NCBI RefSeq assembly: GCF_004216475.1
Contig: NZ_CP022303.1
Span: forward strand, 1,178,001-1,242,000
Direction: 5' to 3'
Source: Thalassococcus sp. S3
GTDB taxonomy: Bacteria > Pseudomonadota > Alphaproteobacteria > Rhodobacterales > Rhodobacteraceae
Length of the DNA stretch: 64,000 nt
The position numbers and the translations under genes were made by a program. Position 1 is the first letter of the stretch. The number at the start of each line of letters is the position of its first letter. Of the stretch, positions 1 to 8,559 are shown piece after piece. The notes beneath the pieces were generated by a model, which searched no databases, had not been told where the DNA came from, and was given only the letters and a program-made list of their open reading frames with translations.

Positions 1-580
1 CTTTGTAGCCCTTGAGCTGCTTGTTGATTCCTGTCTTCTCAGCCAGCTCAGAAAGCTTTTCTTTGTCGAATTTGCCCCGCAGCGCGGCTTCAGCAGCCAG
101 CTCATCTGCTTGCGCTTTGGCGAGCGCTTCTTGTGCGTCTTTGATCTTGATAGATTCACTATCAACGGCGATCTGATTCTCTATTTCGCCATCGATCTCA
201 TACTGGCGTTCCCGAAGCTCCTCCTGAACAAAATCCTCTGAAAAGACGTGGAAGATCGTACCGTCCAGTTCGGGTGTGACGACATCGCCGTTCTTGTTCA
301 GTGAGAGCGTTCCCATGGCTTTTGGACCGCGCGCAAATGAAAACGTTCCCTTACCATCAGCTGACTCATCGGAAACCAAATTCTTTGCGGCATCATCGAC
401 ATCTCGTGCTTGCCCATGCAGGTCGAGGTAGCGAAACGCGCGTGACAGGAAGGACTTGCCGATACCATTCCTTGCGAAAACCAGATTCTGGGCTTTATTG
501 GTGAGCTCTCCATCGAGGGAAAGCACTGGTCCCAGAAAATTTGCAGAAATCAAAAAACTAGGTTTTGGAAGCGTGCTCAT
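1..580 (-). CDS. AAA family ATPase, C-terminus beyond window edge
   Basis: This reverse-strand reading frame starts at the ATG complementary to 578-580 and runs off the left edge after 193 codons. A P-loop reading ARNGIGKS lies at residues 36-43, after a short N-terminal strand region. From about residue 140 the protein becomes Lys/Glu/Ala-rich and looks like the start of a coiled coil. An early P-loop with no preceding domain, followed by long helices, is the layout of AAA_13/RloC-PrrC-like and other SMC-like ATPases, several of which act in phage defence or RNA cleavage. Only the N-terminal third or less is visible, so the effector domain cannot be seen and the function stays open. It is divergent from the membrane protein at 838. 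Base composition is AT-richer than the metabolic genes further right, which fits acquired DNA. Confidence 0.75.
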   Translation of the reverse strand, partial: MSTLPKPSFLISANFLGPVLSLDGELTNKAQNLVFARNGIGKSFLSRAFRYLDLHGQARDVDDAAKNLVSDESADGKGTFSFARGPKAMGTLSLNKNGDVVTPELDGTIFHVFSEDFVQEELRERQYEIDGEIENQIAVDSESIKIKDAQEALAKAQADELAAEAALRGKFDKEKLSELAEKTGINKQLKGYK

Positions 581-837
581 AATAACTCACTCAAATTTAC
601 ATGCAGCTTAGCAAGGCGGAGCCAAAGGGTCCACGGATTGCACAAAGGTCTGCTTCTTCTTTGCATGTTTCGGGTAGCCAAGATAACTATTTGTCAGCTG
701 ATAGGCGCCTCTCGTTATTCCATCTTGGAACGGCCTACTCCCCGGGACTCAGCATGCAAATTCAGCCTTCAAAAGGAGCTACAAACTGTATCTGATAGAG
801 AACTAGATCAACCATACCAGCGCGTTTGAGGAACTTC

Positions 838-2379
838 ATGCTGACCCAACGTTTTTTGACAACCGTTAGGCTACTGTCTCCCATATTTCTTGGGATGGCT
901 GCTGGGATTGGGCTCACAGTCTTTGCGCTTTTTGTAGCGGAGTACTTTCTAACCAGCCTAATAATCGGGGGCGTCGCCATCGTCCTAAGCGGCATACTCG
1001 TCTTCTTGGTGTTCAAGACACTGGCTGCGAGGATAGCAGCTCGAAAACTGGCCTCCGAAGACGAAACACGAAATCCGTTCGTTAGGGCGCTCGTCGAGAG
1101 GCTTACTGAGGGTATCGCGGAAACAGACATTTCTAAGAAAGACCTCGAACATAAGACAAATGATGCTCTCAAGGGCCTTTCGGCCGCTTATGCTGGTGCG
1201 GTGGCAATTGGTATTAGCGTTGCGGCATTAGGTGCTGTGATTGCCCTGGTCTCGGCAGTTGCATCACTTCGACAGGTGGAGCGGATAGATGTGCAAAACC
1301 AGCTCATAGAAGCACAGATATACGAATCTCAGGTGAACCGGATATCTTCGATTTTTTCCGCTCAGATTCCCAGTTTGATGACGGAAATCGAACGAGAGAG
1401 AAATGGAGAAAGTTCTTGGGTGCCATCTAGAGGACTCCAAGCACGCATTCAGACCATCATCGACACTTCAGAACCTTATTTGTCAGATCCTGAGATTGAG
1501 AAAATTCTGATCGCACTGCGGGAAGAAATGGATCTCTTGCCTGAGTTTGAAGATGGTCTGAGCTCTGCTGCTCAGATACCAACTAGCCCCATCTTTAGCC
1601 CCGAACGCGGACAACTATTGAGAATTCTGATTGCAAGTGGTCTTGATTTTTCGAGGTTAGAAGTTCCGTTTGATTTCAGCGGAGCCGACCTTAGAGCGGT
1701 TGATTTTACGAGTGGGCAGTCCCAGGTTTCCGCCCTCAATCTTGGGGCTACAATACTCAAAGACTCAAACTTGATCGACGCAGATTTGACGAACATCGCA
1801 GCCACTTCGATTGACGTTTCGGGTTCCTTTTTGCCACAGGTCGCAATCGTCGCTCCGTTAGATAGCGGTCGAGGAGATGCTAGCGGCCTTGATCACCTAC
1901 TACTTAGGACACAAACTAGGTGGCCCATGGCTGGTAATGCCATTGTAGTGTCTCGTACTGAACTGGGGAGGCAGTATTTCGACTCACTTTTCGCGGCTCA
2001 ACAGGAGACTGGAGCGAGGCTTGGCTGGCGACCTTATATATTTTGGGGTGAAGTAGTTCGCGCCAACTTTGCAAGTGGAACGCTTCACCTGCTAAGCAAC
2101 GATTTTTTGGCGGACGAGTCATTCTGGGCAGCTCAACAAATCTTGCTCACTGCCACCGGTCCGGAATGTGCAACGGGACGCGAGATCGACTACTTGACGT
2201 CACTCTACTCACATACCCTTAGTGATCAGAGTCTTGGGGTTTGGCATGAAGTCTGGCGTGAAGTTAACAACGTCCTTACCCCCCAAATTTCTGAATGTAT
2301 TGTGGCCAACGCATCCGCTAACCCAAACCCACCCAAGGACCCTGAAATATCGTTTGCGGTGCGGATGTTTCCCTTTTGA
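838..2379 (+). CDS. membrane protein with pentapeptide-repeat-like segment
   Basis: 513 residues from the ATG at 838, chosen because GAGGA sits at 828-832 with 5 nt spacing; a TTG four codons upstream lacks such a site. Hydrophobic segments at about residues 15-37, 39-60 and 117-143 indicate two adjacent N-terminal membrane helices and a third after a charged cytoplasmic loop. A helical stretch follows, then at about 270-325 a run with A(D/N)Lxx-type spacing (GADLRAVDF, NLGATILKDSNL, DADLTNI) that resembles pentapeptide repeats. The remaining 180 residues are soluble and not recognised. Membrane plus pentapeptide proteins occur beside ATPases in defence loci, but here the link to the ATPase at 1-580 is only one of position. 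Function unknown. Confidence 0.75.
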   Translation: MLTQRFLTTVRLLSPIFLGMAAGIGLTVFALFVAEYFLTSLIIGGVAIVLSGILVFLVFKTLAARIAARKLASEDETRNPFVRALVERLTEGIAETDISKKDLEHKTNDALKGLSAAYAGAVAIGISVAALGAVIALVSAVASLRQVERIDVQNQLIEAQIYESQVNRISSIFSAQIPSLMTEIERERNGESSWVPSRGLQARIQTIIDTSEPYLSDPEIEKILIALREEMDLLPEFEDGLSSAAQIPTSPIFSPERGQLLRILIASGLDFSRLEVPFDFSGADLRAVDFTSGQSQVSALNLGATILKDSNLIDADLTNIAATSIDVSGSFLPQVAIVAPLDSGRGDASGLDHLLLRTQTRWPMAGNAIVVSRTELGRQYFDSLFAAQQETGARLGWRPYIFWGEVVRANFASGTLHLLSNDFLADESFWAAQQILLTATGPECATGREIDYLTSLYSHTLSDQSLGVWHEVWREVNNVLTPQISECIVANASANPNPPKDPEISFAVRMFPF

Positions 2380-2699
2380 TACTATACCCTGGTAGCACTC
2401 CTTTGAAGGCGAAGGCTGTATCATGACTTAAACTTTGCAACTGCAGCGAACGTCCGCAAAGCGGGCTGCGTCCGCAGCATATTGACCGCTGGGTGAATGG
2501 CGGGAATGGGCCGTCCTCATCGCCGTAATCTTGGCTTGATGGCATGATGCTGCGTTTGATCCGATGTCCGCACCGAGCCCAAAATGACCGATGCTGCAGA
2601 GCGCTCGAAAGTCGGCTTTGACGAGCTCAGCTAAGTCCATCATTCTGCCGGTCACCAGACGACTTCACTAGGATTGGAAGGACATTGCGGTCTGAGCGT
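2380..2699. other. intergenic region with a dispersed-repeat-like segment
   Basis: No gene is visible. At 2435-2600 there is a GC-rich block starting TTGCAACTGCAGCGAA and containing GAACGTCCGC, CAGCAT and GGGCCGTCCTC. Parts of this block reappear at 37555-37700 and at 41788-41835, both also intergenic. It looks like a degraded copy of a noncoding repeat family common between genes in Rhodobacterales. The identification rests on shared short words only. Confidence 0.35.
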
Positions 2700-3335
2700 A
2701 TGAAACTGTTCTTCAGCCGAAATTTCAATCCTCGCTTGGCGGTAGCTGTGGCACGGCATCTTGGTGTGGAAGTTGAGTTCGAGTTCGCCGCTCCGCTTGA
2801 GCCAAGTCAACGGGATCGCTTCCGGTTACTCAACCCAAATCTGCTTCTGCCGATCCTGATCGAGGGCGATACCGGCCTCTGGGAGGCAGACGCAATCGCG
2901 TGTCGACTGTCTCAAATCGCAGGATCCGATTTCTGGCGTTGGGGGCAGACAGCGCCCGACATGATCCGATGGATCAGTTGGGGCCGCGCCAACTTTGTTG
3001 CTGCTTGCGACAAGGTGCATTTCGAACGAGTTACAAAGCGCCGCTACGGCCTTGGTCCAACGTCCGAAGACGAAATTGCCAATGGGCTTGAACAGTTTGC
3101 TACAGCCGCGTCTCTGCTAGATGGACACCTGGAAAGATCAGAGTGGCTGCTTACCGATGGTCTTTCCTATGCCGACTTCCGCATGGCCTGTGTCCTGCCG
3201 TCCGCCGACCTCGCCGGGCTACCACTCGACCGATACGCCAATGTCTCAGCCTGGCACGCGCGATTGTGGGCGATAGATGCGTGGAGAGAACCTTTCGCCG
3301 GGCTTGATGCGCCAGAGTTGCCTCCAATTAGTTGA
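2700..3335 (+). CDS. glutathione S-transferase-like protein
   Basis: 211 residues from the ATG at 2700 (MKLFFSRNFNP); a TTG at 2685 is a possible alternative since GGAAGGA lies at 2677-2683. The N-terminal 75 residues fit the GST thioredoxin-like fold: a Ser-containing start (S6), NLLLPILIEGD where GSTs have the cis-Pro segment, and EADAIACRL in place of the usual glutamate-serine glutathione contact. The C-terminal half is helical, with LLTDGLSYADFRMACVL matching the conserved N-capping/aspartate motif of GST domain 2. GSTs conjugate or reduce electrophiles in the cytoplasm; the substrate here is not predictable. It is convergent with the GST at 3366-3986. Confidence 0.8.
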   Translation: MKLFFSRNFNPRLAVAVARHLGVEVEFEFAAPLEPSQRDRFRLLNPNLLLPILIEGDTGLWEADAIACRLSQIAGSDFWRWGQTAPDMIRWISWGRANFVAACDKVHFERVTKRRYGLGPTSEDEIANGLEQFATAASLLDGHLERSEWLLTDGLSYADFRMACVLPSADLAGLPLDRYANVSAWHARLWAIDAWREPFAGLDAPELPPIS

Positions 3336-3365
3336 GGAGTTGCATGCGTCCCGTGAATTATCTCT

Positions 3366-3986
3366 TCAGGCGAATTCCCTCAGACTCTCGCGTTGGGATA
3401 CGTCAGAATACCAACGCGCCAAGTTGGGATATTGGGCGCCGGAGCCTATGATTGATCGCGCGCCGAGAAAGAAGGCCGCGTAGAGAGTGATATCCGCGAT
3501 GGTGAACGTCTGTCCTGCCACGTAGCGGCGTTCGAGAAGTTCAGCGTCGAGCCACTCGCATTCATGTTTGGCAGATTGACGACCCACGCGTACGACAGCT
3601 TCGTCTTGAATGACCTTGTCTTGGAAGAACTCGAGAGTGTTTCGCACAATATCATCGCAGTGTCGGAACAGGCCAAGCTCAATGCGCCGGTTCCACATCT
3701 CAACAACCGCTTGATCCTTCGCCGTCACTCCCATCAGCGGAGGATCAGGGTAAGTGACTTCAAAGTAGCGGCAGATCGCAACGCTCTCGGCGACAAAGGT
3801 CCCATCGTCCAGTTCCAAAACCGGCAACGTCCCTTTTGTGTTCTTCGCCTTAAACTCTGGTTGTCTGTTGACACCATTCGCCACGTCGACGTGCACGAAT
3901 TCGACCGTCTCTAGAATGCCCTTCTCAATGAGGAAGGCTCGAACGCGAGGAGGATTTGCACCGCTCTTGAATTGATAGATCTTCAT
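3366..3986 (-). CDS. glutathione S-transferase family protein
   Basis: 206 residues. The start at the ATG complementary to 3984-3986 (MKIYQFKSGANPPRV) is preceded by GGAG with 7 nt spacing; an upstream ATG at 4010 adds eight residues unlike the family. The N-terminal thioredoxin-like domain shows the cis-Pro segment GTLPVLEL and the ESVAICRY glutathione-contact motif. The C-terminal helical domain has FTIADITLYAAF, the conserved domain-2 motif. It is the last gene of a reverse-strand run (SDR, VOC, SnoaL-like, GST) whose members are 80-215 bp apart and could be co-transcribed from the promoter region near 5.95 kb. A role in detoxification or glutathione-linked redox chemistry is likely, substrate unknown. 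Confidence 0.85.
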   Translation of the reverse strand: MKIYQFKSGANPPRVRAFLIEKGILETVEFVHVDVANGVNRQPEFKAKNTKGTLPVLELDDGTFVAESVAICRYFEVTYPDPPLMGVTAKDQAVVEMWNRRIELGLFRHCDDIVRNTLEFFQDKVIQDEAVVRVGRQSAKHECEWLDAELLERRYVAGQTFTIADITLYAAFFLGARSIIGSGAQYPNLARWYSDVSQRESLREFA

Positions 3987-4201
3987 AGAGCACTCCGTTT
4001 TGCCCGCCATACGAACCTATGATGTCTAAACCGCCGTCGACACATTGTCGGTCGCGAAAGCCGGACCATCGAGTATTAAAGTTCGATGACTGCTTTATCC
4101 GCTGATCGCTCAACTGGCCTTAACCTTTCAATGTCTCCCTTTGGGACGGCCCAGTACTTTTACAACTCAACGAAGAAGTGGCTGTGGTGGCACGATTCAG
4201 A

Positions 4202-4588
4202 TCATGTCAAACGTATCGGCATCGAATGATGCTCGTGAGCGAACTGCCACTTTCCTTCGATCTTCTCGAAGCAAAGAGTCAAACGGCAGACGGCGTTCGG
4301 CCCTCCTCCGATTTTCAAAAGGCCATAAGCAAAGGCAACAGTATCGCCTGCCACAACCTTCAGTTCTTTGACGCGAAACCGGTCCGGTCCGGCAGCATTG
4401 TGGGCAAAAAACAACTCCCATCCTTCACGATATGCGGAAAGACCCTCGATCATCAGCGGCTCAGGTACATCGTACATGACGAGATCGTCCGCGTGGTCAG
4501 CTAAGATCGTCTGCAGATCACCTTCGCAGATAGCGTTCTCCCATTGGCGAATAAGTTCCTCGATTTCGCTGATATCTGTAGCCTTCAT
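4202..4588 (-). CDS. SnoaL/NTF2-like (DUF4440-type) protein
   Basis: 128 residues with the short alpha+beta cone layout of the NTF2-like superfamily. An N-terminal helix (ISEIEELIRQWENAI) leads into DLQTILADHADDLVMYD, the typical 'time-of-exposure' segment of SnoaL/DUF4440 proteins, then alternating strands ending in EGKWQFAHEHHSMP. The terminal HEHHS motif is characteristic of DUF4440 proteins annotated as ketosteroid-isomerase homologues. Catalytic role is unknown; such proteins are often small isomerases, cyclases or ligand binders in the cytoplasm. It lies in the reverse-strand group 3.4-5.9 kb. Confidence 0.8.
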   Translation of the reverse strand: MKATDISEIEELIRQWENAICEGDLQTILADHADDLVMYDVPEPLMIEGLSAYREGWELFFAHNAAGPDRFRVKELKVVAGDTVAFAYGLLKIGGGPNAVCRLTLCFEKIEGKWQFAHEHHSMPIRLT

Positions 4589-4671
4589 GCCGGCAAAGCT
4601 CCTTTTGTTTGGCTATCCGCGCCCGGATCTGTGCACACGCCGCCCCGATGTGATTGCAGAAGCGTAGCGGG

Positions 4672-5025
4672 CTAAGCCGGATGCGAAAGAATGTTGAGAA
4701 GCTTCCCGGTTGGGTCCGACAGATAGAACCGGCGGACACCCCAAGGCTCATCGGTGAGCTCGTAGTCTATCGGATGGCCCAATGCCTTGGCACGAAGATA
4801 TACAGCATCGACGTCTTCCACCTCGATCGACAGGTCTGGAACCTTCGTTCCCGAACCCCCCTCCGTGGCAATGCTGATCTGCGGTCTCGCAGTTTCACCA
4901 GACGCGACGGTTACAATCCATCCGTGATCCATAACCACTTCCAAGCCAAACAGGTCTTCATAAAACGCTCTCACATTCTCAACTGAGGACGCGGCGATGT
5001 TTGAAACAATACGTTTGACCGTCAC
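4672..5025 (-). CDS. VOC (glyoxalase/bleomycin resistance) family protein
   Basis: 117 residues from a GTG complementary to 5023-5025, preceded by AAGGAAA at 6 nt; the longer upstream extension is Arg-rich and unlike the family. The sequence follows the beta-alpha-beta-beta-beta pattern of one VOC module repeated twice: ENVRAFYEDLFGLEVVMDHG in the first half, DLSIEVEDVDAVYLRAKALG and RRFYLSDPTGKLLNILSHP in the second. VOC proteins bind a divalent metal and act as isomerases, dioxygenases or resistance proteins. The conserved DPxGN/KL ending fits a glyoxalase-like fold, but the substrate cannot be inferred. Same reverse-strand group as its neighbours. Confidence 0.85.
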   Translation of the reverse strand: MTVKRIVSNIAASSVENVRAFYEDLFGLEVVMDHGWIVTVASGETARPQISIATEGGSGTKVPDLSIEVEDVDAVYLRAKALGHPIDYELTDEPWGVRRFYLSDPTGKLLNILSHPA

Positions 5026-5111
5026 TTGTGTTTCCTTTTTCCTTGTTCGCCGTCGGATGCCTCGTGAAACCTGTCGCGTTCCGGGTGCTCGCCTCACCAG
5101 CTCTATGGCGG

Positions 5112-5912
5112 TTAGTCCACAATTTGCCCGCAGGTCACGTTGAGAGCCGAACCAGTAACTGCCGACGCACGGTTGGAGGCAGCGAGCACCGCGGCGTCGG
5201 CGACCTCATCCGCACGAGGAAATCGCTTTAGCAGCGTCGCGGCACGCATCTGCTCAAGATAGTCGGACGCTGCAATGCCCGCTTGGTCACCGTGTTCATC
5301 GGCGGCAACATCGTCACCGAAAGTCTCTGGTGAGCCAGCAGACCGTAGCCAAGTCACTCTTACGCCGGCGGGCCCGACTTCTGAGGCCAACCCGCGATAG
5401 AAGCCTTCAATGGCGCAGCAATAGGCGCCGAAACCACCGACGAGCGGAAGCGCTAGGCGGGAGGGGGTTGCGGTCAGGGCCAGGATAACTCCGATCCCGC
5501 GCGCCTCCATTCGGCGTGCAGCCTCTGTCGCTGTCGTGAAATGGGCGTCAGCGCCTATAGCGATCGGGCGAAGAAAATCGGCCTTCGACATCTTGGTAAG
5601 GGCCGTGCCCTGATCATCCTCGACGCCGATTAGGTTGAACGAGATGTCTATAGGACCAGCAGTGGCCTCGATTTCGTCGGCATGGTCGCGAACCGCGCTC
5701 GCATCCAATGCATCGACGATCGAAACGGTCGCCCTGCCGCCCTGTGCTTGAACCTCTTCGGAGACAGATTCAAGGGCATGGACGTTTCGGCCGCAGAGAT
5801 GGACGCCTGCACCGTCACGTGCGAAGGCGGCCGCCACACGGCGCCCGATACTCCCGCCGGCCCCATAGATGACGGCATTCTTTCCCGAAAGCAGCATCGT
5901 CAGTTCATCCAT
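5112..5912 (-). CDS. short-chain dehydrogenase/reductase lacking the catalytic lysine
   Basis: 266 residues; an internal ATG at 5897 (MLLSGKNAV) is an equally good start. The nucleotide-binding turn reads YGAGGSIGRRV, matching the Rossmann GxxxGxG of SDRs, and SIVDALD and FNLIGVEDD occupy the expected strand positions. At the active site the tyrosine is in GAYCCAIEGF, so the usual YxxxK reads YxxxI: the lysine that positions NAD(P)H and lowers the tyrosine pKa is absent. LALTATPS supplies the serine/threonine region. The protein may therefore be a non-classical or inactive SDR. It is first in the reverse-strand group running to 3.4 kb and divergent from the marR-type gene. Confidence 0.8.
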   Translation of the reverse strand: MDELTMLLSGKNAVIYGAGGSIGRRVAAAFARDGAGVHLCGRNVHALESVSEEVQAQGGRATVSIVDALDASAVRDHADEIEATAGPIDISFNLIGVEDDQGTALTKMSKADFLRPIAIGADAHFTTATEAARRMEARGIGVILALTATPSRLALPLVGGFGAYCCAIEGFYRGLASEVGPAGVRVTWLRSAGSPETFGDDVAADEHGDQAGIAASDYLEQMRAATLLKRFPRADEVADAAVLAASNRASAVTGSALNVTCGQIVD

Positions 5913-6079
5913 CCAGTTGGCCGTACACCGCTGCTGTGCTCGGCTCTCATGATCCCCGGATAGCTTCGGGTGTTTGACCTACCATTGGTATTCGTCACGA
6001 TACGACGAAGAATATCTGGTCGAGAATTCACATTGAGGCTCCTGTTGGTTTTCTGAGTCGAGCAACGATCCCGGCCAGC

Positions 6080-6106
6080 TTGACATTGTATTGCGTTGAT
6101 ATCAAC
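6080..6106. promoter_or_regulatory. likely MarR operator with adjacent -35-like box
   Basis: GTTGATATCAAC at 6095-6106 is a perfect 12-bp palindrome only 8 bp before the marR-type ATG and in the gap between two divergent genes. TTGACA at 6080-6085 could be a -35 box on the + strand, which would put the palindrome over the spacer and -10 area. MarR regulators commonly bind such AT-centred palindromes and repress their own operon. Function is inferred from position. Confidence 0.5.
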
Positions 6107-6114
6107 ATAAATCT

Positions 6115-6615
6115 ATGGAAACCGCACTATCTCATAGTGACACGGTTGAGGTACGGGATCGCTGCCTCTGCTTTCGCGCGCAGCGCGCAGCGCGGGCTCT
6201 TGCACGGAGATTTGACAACGCCTTTCGACCCTTCGGGATCAATCAAGGGCAGTTCTCGCTGTTAATGGCGCTCAACCGCCCCGAGCCACCGACAATCGGT
6301 GAGATCTCCGCATTCCTGGCCATGGACCGCACGACTCTGACGGCAGCCCTCAAGCCTCTGTCACGGCGGAACCTGGTTCAGGTTATTGCCGACCCCAATG
6401 ATACGCGCGCGCGACGACTTCATTTAACGAATGACGGTCGCGCGCTACTCGCCGAAGCGTTGCCGGTCTGGCGTGCCGAGCATGACGCAGTGGACAGTTG
6501 GTTGCTTGCGCTGGAGGGCGGCCTCGATCTTGAAGCCTTGCGCGGAGGCATTGGCTTGCTTGGCCAAGCCGACCGCCCGGCCCCTACCGCGCCCAAAAAC
6601 GGAGACCGCACATGA
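6115..6615 (+). CDS. MarR family transcriptional regulator
   Basis: 166 residues with the MarR winged-helix layout. A dimerisation helix (CFRAQRAARALARRF) is followed by FGINQGQFSLLMAL, the helix-turn-helix around PTIGEISAFLAMDRTTLTAAL, and the wing DPNDTRARRLHLTNDGRALL, which contains the conserved D-x-R-x-R wing tip. A perfect palindrome ends 8 bp before the start and could be the operator. No strong ribosome-binding site is visible. The stop overlaps the start of the downstream GST by 4 nt (ATGA), so the two are translationally coupled. The regulator probably controls this GST and perhaps the divergent SDR in response to an electrophile or phenolic ligand; the ligand is unknown. Confidence 0.88.
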   Translation: METALSHSDTVEVRDRCLCFRAQRAARALARRFDNAFRPFGINQGQFSLLMALNRPEPPTIGEISAFLAMDRTTLTAALKPLSRRNLVQVIADPNDTRARRLHLTNDGRALLAEALPVWRAEHDAVDSWLLALEGGLDLEALRGGIGLLGQADRPAPTAPKNGDRT

Positions 6616-7271
6616 CCAACCTCATCCTGACCACCCTCGATTGGGTGCCCGATTTTCCCCGTGGCTTCGTTCGTGATCTTCGCATCCGATGGGCCTTGGA
6701 AGAAGCTGACTTGCCCTACGAGGTTGCGACGACGCCTGTCGGCGATGCCGAGGCCCGCTTGCCGTTCCAGCCCTTCGGTCAAGTGCCATGGCTCACCGAT
6801 GGCGATGTGACAATCTTCGAGACCGGGGCGATCCTGATGTATCTCGGCGAGCACAGCACGGTATTGATGCCGACTGATCGGCCAGGCCGCACCAAGGTCA
6901 TGGAATGGCTCTTCGCGGCGCTCAATTCCGTAGAGATGCCCGCAGTGCCTTGGTCGCTCTATCGGTGGGCCGACGATGAAACGCAATCGCCCGGCCGCGC
7001 ACATCTCGAACGGTTCCTGCACGGGCGTCTCGACCATATGGAGGTGGTGCTCGCAAGACGTGACTGGCTCGCCGGACCGTTTTCCATCTCCGACATCGCC
7101 ATGGCGGACGTGCTTCGACAATTGCAGGATTATGGAGTTTTTGCCGAGCGGCCAGCCTGCCGTGACTACGTGGCGCGCGCCACCGCACGGCCAGCTTTCA
7201 AGAAGGCATTTGCCGACCAGATGGCGCATTTCGAGGCGGCGGACGCCGAACGCGCCGCGCGCTCCGAATGA
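6612..7271 (+). CDS. glutathione S-transferase family protein
   Basis: 219 residues starting at the ATG that overlaps the marR stop. The thioredoxin-like domain has FGQVPWLTDGD (cis-Pro) and FETGAILMYLGE (glutathione-binding E-T/S). The C-terminal domain carries FSISDIAMADVLRQL, the conserved domain-2 motif. Coupling to a MarR regulator suggests induction by a toxic substrate, with the enzyme acting on it in the cytoplasm. The next gene, a DUF899 family member, begins 39 bp downstream and is probably in the same transcript. Confidence 0.85.
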   Translation: MTNLILTTLDWVPDFPRGFVRDLRIRWALEEADLPYEVATTPVGDAEARLPFQPFGQVPWLTDGDVTIFETGAILMYLGEHSTVLMPTDRPGRTKVMEWLFAALNSVEMPAVPWSLYRWADDETQSPGRAHLERFLHGRLDHMEVVLARRDWLAGPFSISDIAMADVLRQLQDYGVFAERPACRDYVARATARPAFKKAFADQMAHFEAADAERAARSE

Positions 7272-7310
7272 CGCTTCGTCAACTCAATTCATTCCGCAAG
7301 GAGACAGATT

Positions 7311-8049
7311 ATGCCCGACGCAACTGCCTATCCTGACATCGTGTCGAAAGACGCCTGGTTGGAGGCGCAAAGGACTTCTGGAAGAGGAAAAGAGGATCAC
7401 GCGTGAACGCGATGCGGTCAACGCCCTCCGGCGGCGGCTGCCAATGGTTCGCGTAGAGAAGGATTACGCATTTGAAGGGCCCCAGGGCGCCCTGACGCTG
7501 CGCGATCTCTTCGGCGATGCGCGCCAACTCTTTGTCGGCCATTTCATGTTCGACGCGGAGTGGGAGAACGGCTGTTCAAGCTGCACGCATCTGGCTGACG
7601 AAATCTCGCCTGCCCACATCCGGCACCTCGCCGATAGCGATACCGCATTCGCCTATGTGTCGCGTGCGCCGATCGACAAGATCGAAGCCTACAAGGCCAA
7701 GCGCGGTTGGACCTTCCCCTGGGTGTCGTCCTTTGGCAGCGACTTCAACTACGACTTTGGGGTGACATTCGACCGTGAAAAGGGGTCAGTCACCTATAAC
7801 TACAAGACCGAAGCAGAACTGGCGGAACGAAATCTCTACGGGATCAGATCGGGGCAGTCCTCAGAACATCCAGGCTTCAGCGCATTTCTGCGGATTGACG
7901 ACGACGTCTTCCACACATACTCGACCTACGGTCGCGGTGGAGAGACGTTTGGCGGCTCACACTATATACTCGACATGACCGGCTGGGGGCGCCAGCAGGA
8001 TTTTGAGGTCTCACCGGAAGGATGGCCGCAAGAGCCGACGTATGGGTAA
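7311..8049 (+). pseudogene. DUF899 (thioredoxin-like) gene with a frameshift near its start
   Basis: The ATG at 7311 has GGAG at the right distance and opens with MPDATAYPDIVSKDAWLEA, the conserved beginning of DUF899 proteins. This frame stops at about 7405. The rest of the protein, from GLLEEEKRITRERDAVNALR through LPMVRVEKDYAF, HFMFDAEWENGCSSCTHLAD and GWTFPWVSSFGSDFNYDFGV to the C-terminus at 8049, is in another frame. The join lies in the GCGC of GGAGGCGCAAAGG (7361-7373). Restoring two bases to give GGAGGCGCGCAAAGG yields the family-like sequence LEARKGLLEEE. A 2-nt loss from a GC repeat, or a sequencing error there, explains it. DUF899 proteins are thioredoxin-like with a Cys-x-x-Cys (here CSSC). 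Confidence 0.85.
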
Positions 8050-8052
8050 AAC

Positions 8053-8541
8053 ATGAGCTCAAGACGCGTCGATCGCGCACAACGAACTATCTCAGCTCCT
8101 GCCGAATTGATCTATGGTGCCTTTCTTGAGCCATCACTACCTGAGACGTGGCTGCCACCGAATGGGATGACTGGGAAGGTTCGCGAGATCAACGCCTCCG
8201 ACGGCGGCGGCCATGTGATGAGTCTTTATCACCGAGATGTAACGCCGGCAGTTCCGGGACAAACAACCGAACACAAAGACAGGTTTCAGGTGATGTTTGA
8301 TGAGCTTAAACCCGGAATGCAAGTTGTGCAGCGTGTAATGTACGATGCGGCCGCCCCAAGCTTCGCGGGTGCAATGAGGCAGACTTGGACGTTTCAGAGT
8401 TCCGAACAAGGTACAACCGTATCAGTCGCCCGCGAGAAGGTCCCGACAGGCATTCGACCTAAGGATCATGCCGCGGGTCTGAACTCGTCACTTTTGAAAC
8501 TTGCGAGGATGGTCGAAACCAACACTAGGCCTGCTCCATAG
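8053..8541 (+). CDS. SRPBCC family protein (AHSA1/polyketide cyclase-like)
   Basis: 162 residues. The opening RAQRTISAPAELIYGAFLEP and ETWLPPNGM match the N-terminal strand and first helix of SRPBCC/AHSA1 proteins. Strands with GGHVMSLYHRDV, DRFQVMFDELKPGMQVVQRV and RQTWTFQSSEQGTTVSVA follow, and a long C-terminal helix (LNSSLLKLARMVE) closes the helix-grip fold. Such proteins bind hydrophobic ligands in a central cavity; catalytic function is not predictable. It starts 4 bp after the DUF899 stop, so it belongs to the MarR-GST-DUF899 transcript. Confidence 0.82.
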   Translation: MSSRRVDRAQRTISAPAELIYGAFLEPSLPETWLPPNGMTGKVREINASDGGGHVMSLYHRDVTPAVPGQTTEHKDRFQVMFDELKPGMQVVQRVMYDAAAPSFAGAMRQTWTFQSSEQGTTVSVAREKVPTGIRPKDHAAGLNSSLLKLARMVETNTRPAP

Positions 8542-8559
8542 TTGTCGAGCGAGCACCCG

